Source: an uncultured Lachnospiraceae bacterium
GTDB taxonomy: Bacteria > Bacillota > Clostridia > Lachnospirales > Lachnospiraceae
Assembly (NCBI GenBank): GCA_937950565.1
Contig: CALFCS010000112.1
Span: forward strand, 1-13,881
DNA: 13,881 bases
Direction: 5' to 3'
The notes beneath the pieces were generated by a model. The model saw nothing but the letters and a program-made list of their open reading frames with translations, had not been told where the DNA came from and made no database searches. Position numbers and translations under genes: made by a program. Below, in pieces: positions 12,079-13,881 of this stretch; position 1 is the first letter of the stretch, and every line of letters starts with the position of its first letter.

Positions 12079-13881
12079 ATGGGAAAAAGGAAAAAATCAT
12101 ATGAAATTGGCGAACTGGATGGATATCTGTTCGGACAGGGAAACCATTATGAGATTTACAAAAAATTAGGCTCTCATATGGTTAAAAACGGAAAACAGGC
12201 TGGAGTGTATTTTGCAGTGTGGGCGCCGAATGCAAAGTCAGTATCTGTGGTCGGGGAGTTTAATGAATGGGATATGAATGCGAATCCGATGCGGCGGGAA
12301 GAAAATATCGGTATTTATTCTTGTTTTATCCCTGGCGTGGAAAAATATTCTATGTATAAGTATTGCATTGAGACATATAAAGGAGAATATATTTTCAAAG
12401 CGGATCCGTATGCAAATCATGCCGAACTTCGTCCGGGAACAGCATCTAAGGTAGTAGATATTGAAGATTTAAAATGGACAGACGACGTATGGATGGAGAA
12501 CAGAAAGTCATGGGATTATACAAAAGAGCCAGTGTCTGTATATGAGGTTCATATCGGTTCTTGGATGCGTCATCCGGGTCGTGAGGATGAGGGGTTCTAT
12601 ACGTACAGAGAATTTGCAAAGGAGATTGCAAAATATATTAAGAAGATGGGTTATACCCATGTGGAAATTATGGGAATTGCTGAGCATCCGTTTGATGGCT
12701 CCTGGGGTTATCGGGTGACAGGATATTTTGCACCGACGAGCCGGTACGGAACACCGGAAGATTTTGCGTGGATGATTAATTATCTCCATAAAAATAAAAT
12801 CGGTGTTATTCTCGACTGGGTACCGGCGCATTTTCCAAAGGATGCACATGGACTGGCTGATTTTGACGGCACACCGACTTATGAGTATGCAGATCCGAGA
12901 CAGGGAGAGCATCCGGACTGGGGGACAAAGGTTTTTGATCTTGGGAAAAATGAAGTGCGCAATTTCCTGATTTCGAATGCGTTATTCTGGGTTGAGAAGT
13001 TCCATGTAGATGGACTGCGTGTAGATGCGGTCGCGTCTATGCTGTATCTTGATTATGGTAAGCAGGACGGTCAGTGGATTGCGAATAAATATGGCGGCAA
13101 TGAGAATCTGGAGGCGGTGGATTTCTTTAAGCATCTGAATTCGGTTGTTCGTGGAAGAAATCCGGGCGCACTTATGATTGCGGAAGAATCTACGGCATGG
13201 CCGAAGATTACTGGTGATGTGGAAGAGGATGGACTCGGATTCAGCCTGAAATGGAACATGGGCTGGATGCACGATTTTACAGAGTATATGAAGCTGGATC
13301 CATATTTCAGAAAGGACAATCATAATGCGATGACATTTGCCATGAGTTATGCGTATAGTGAGAAATATATTCTTGTACTGTCACATGATGAAGTGGTTCA
13401 TTTGAAATGTTCTATGTTGAATAAAATGCCGGGACTTGGTTTTGACAAATATGCGAACCTGAAAGCGGGATATGCCTTCATGATGGGGCATACCGGAAAG
13501 AAGCTTCTCTTTATGGGACAGGAGTTTGCGCAGCTTCGGGAATGGAGCGAGGAAAGAGAGCTCGACTGGTATCTGCTGGCTGAACCGGAACACCAGGCAA
13601 TCCAGAACTGGATGCGGGATTTGCTGCATTTGTATAAGAGGAAAAAGGCATTGTATGAGATGGATCAGTCATGGGAAGGATTCGAGTGGATTAATGCAGA
13701 TGACGCTTACAGAAGTATCTACAGCTTTATGAGACATTCGAAGGATAACAAGAAGAATCTCTTATTTGTGATTAATTTTACGCCGATGGAATGGGCGGAT
13801 TACCGTGTCGGCGTTCCGAGGAAAAAGCAGTATAAGCTGATTCTGAACAGTGATGATGTGCAGTATGGCGGGAAGGGAGAA
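12079..13881 (+). CDS. glgB: 1,4-alpha-glucan branching enzyme (glycogen branching), C-terminus beyond the window
   Basis: The reading frame is open for 601 codons to the window edge. GlgB cuts an alpha-1,4 glucan chain and rejoins it through an alpha-1,6 bond during glycogen synthesis in the cytoplasm. A CBM48-type N-terminal domain spans about residues 20-110 (FAVWAPNAKSVSVVGEFNEW). The GH13 catalytic barrel follows, with region I DWVPAHF (Asp246), region II GLRVDAVASMLY with nucleophile Asp316, region III IAEEST with acid/base Glu369, and region IV LSHDEV with Asp437. The substrate-binding MGQEFAQLREWSE is also present. All catalytic residues are intact. The start ATG 12079 has AGAGGA eight bases upstream. 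The usual length is about 630-650 residues, so only the end of the C-terminal beta domain is missing. No other glg genes are visible, so it stands alone here. Confidence 0.96.
   Translation, partial: MGKRKKSYEIGELDGYLFGQGNHYEIYKKLGSHMVKNGKQAGVYFAVWAPNAKSVSVVGEFNEWDMNANPMRREENIGIYSCFIPGVEKYSMYKYCIETYKGEYIFKADPYANHAELRPGTASKVVDIEDLKWTDDVWMENRKSWDYTKEPVSVYEVHIGSWMRHPGREDEGFYTYREFAKEIAKYIKKMGYTHVEIMGIAEHPFDGSWGYRVTGYFAPTSRYGTPEDFAWMINYLHKNKIGVILDWVPAHFPKDAHGLADFDGTPTYEYADPRQGEHPDWGTKVFDLGKNEVRNFLISNALFWVEKFHVDGLRVDAVASMLYLDYGKQDGQWIANKYGGNENLEAVDFFKHLNSVVRGRNPGALMIAEESTAWPKITGDVEEDGLGFSLKWNMGWMHDFTEYMKLDPYFRKDNHNAMTFAMSYAYSEKYILVLSHDEVVHLKCSMLNKMPGLGFDKYANLKAGYAFMMGHTGKKLLFMGQEFAQLREWSEERELDWYLLAEPEHQAIQNWMRDLLHLYKRKKALYEMDQSWEGFEWINADDAYRSIYSFMRHSKDNKKNLLFVINFTPMEWADYRVGVPRKKQYKLILNSDDVQYGGKGE

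Noticed and set aside
12238..13629. Several minus-strand ORFs opposite glgB
   Set aside because: glgB has an intact plus-strand frame with all catalytic motifs; the antisense frames show no recognisable family.

Overview
The window looks like chromosome from a low-GC Gram-positive anaerobe, most likely a Lachnospiraceae (Clostridia). The family call rests on a TPR/acidic/P-loop protein of a type I associate with that family, a clostridial-style glgB, a DUF4179-type anti-sigma factor paired with its sigma factor, strong AGGAGG-like ribosome binding sites, frequent TTG/GTG starts and AT-rich spacers. Genus cannot be settled from this sequence.

Layout. Positions 1-400 hold the end of a phage-type holin gene and a decayed scrap of an RHS/YD-repeat gene, so the left edge is a scar of a larger secretion or polymorphic-toxin locus. 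A minus-strand Phd-type antitoxin and RelE/ParE-type toxin pair follows (408-969), with its own promoter and terminator. Next, on the plus strand, is a single ORF joining a RibD C-terminal (dihydrofolate-reductase-like) domain to a UPF0158 domain (1188-2333). From 2434 to 5378 there is a plus-strand cluster of three paralogous HEAT-like helical-repeat genes. A small two-helix membrane protein gene and a broken membrane protein gene lie between the first and second copies.

Convergent to this cluster, on the minus strand, is an ECF-type sigma factor with a membrane anti-sigma factor (7250-5506, start codons 2 nt after the previous stop). Upstream of it is a second minus-strand toxin-antitoxin module, YefM-YoeB (7924-7402), with a textbook promoter whose spacer is a perfect operator palindrome. 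An AT-rich stretch of about 800 bases follows. It is not empty: it holds a consensus promoter, two hairpins, a polypurine tract, the wreck of a small gene and a terminator.

The right end is core-like. It has a 1060-residue TPR protein with a huge acidic tandem-repeat region and a C-terminal P-loop ATPase-like domain, then a strong terminator, then glgB (glycogen branching enzyme), which runs off the window.

The two TA modules, the RHS/holin remnants, the duplicated HEAT genes and the broken ORFs mark roughly 1-8640 as accessory, rearranging DNA. The parts most worth pursuing are the HEAT paralogue cluster with its membrane partners (possibly an orphan immunity or defence cluster), the RibD_C-UPF0158 fusion, the promoter-to-terminator unit at 8138-8640, and the acidic-repeat ATPase.
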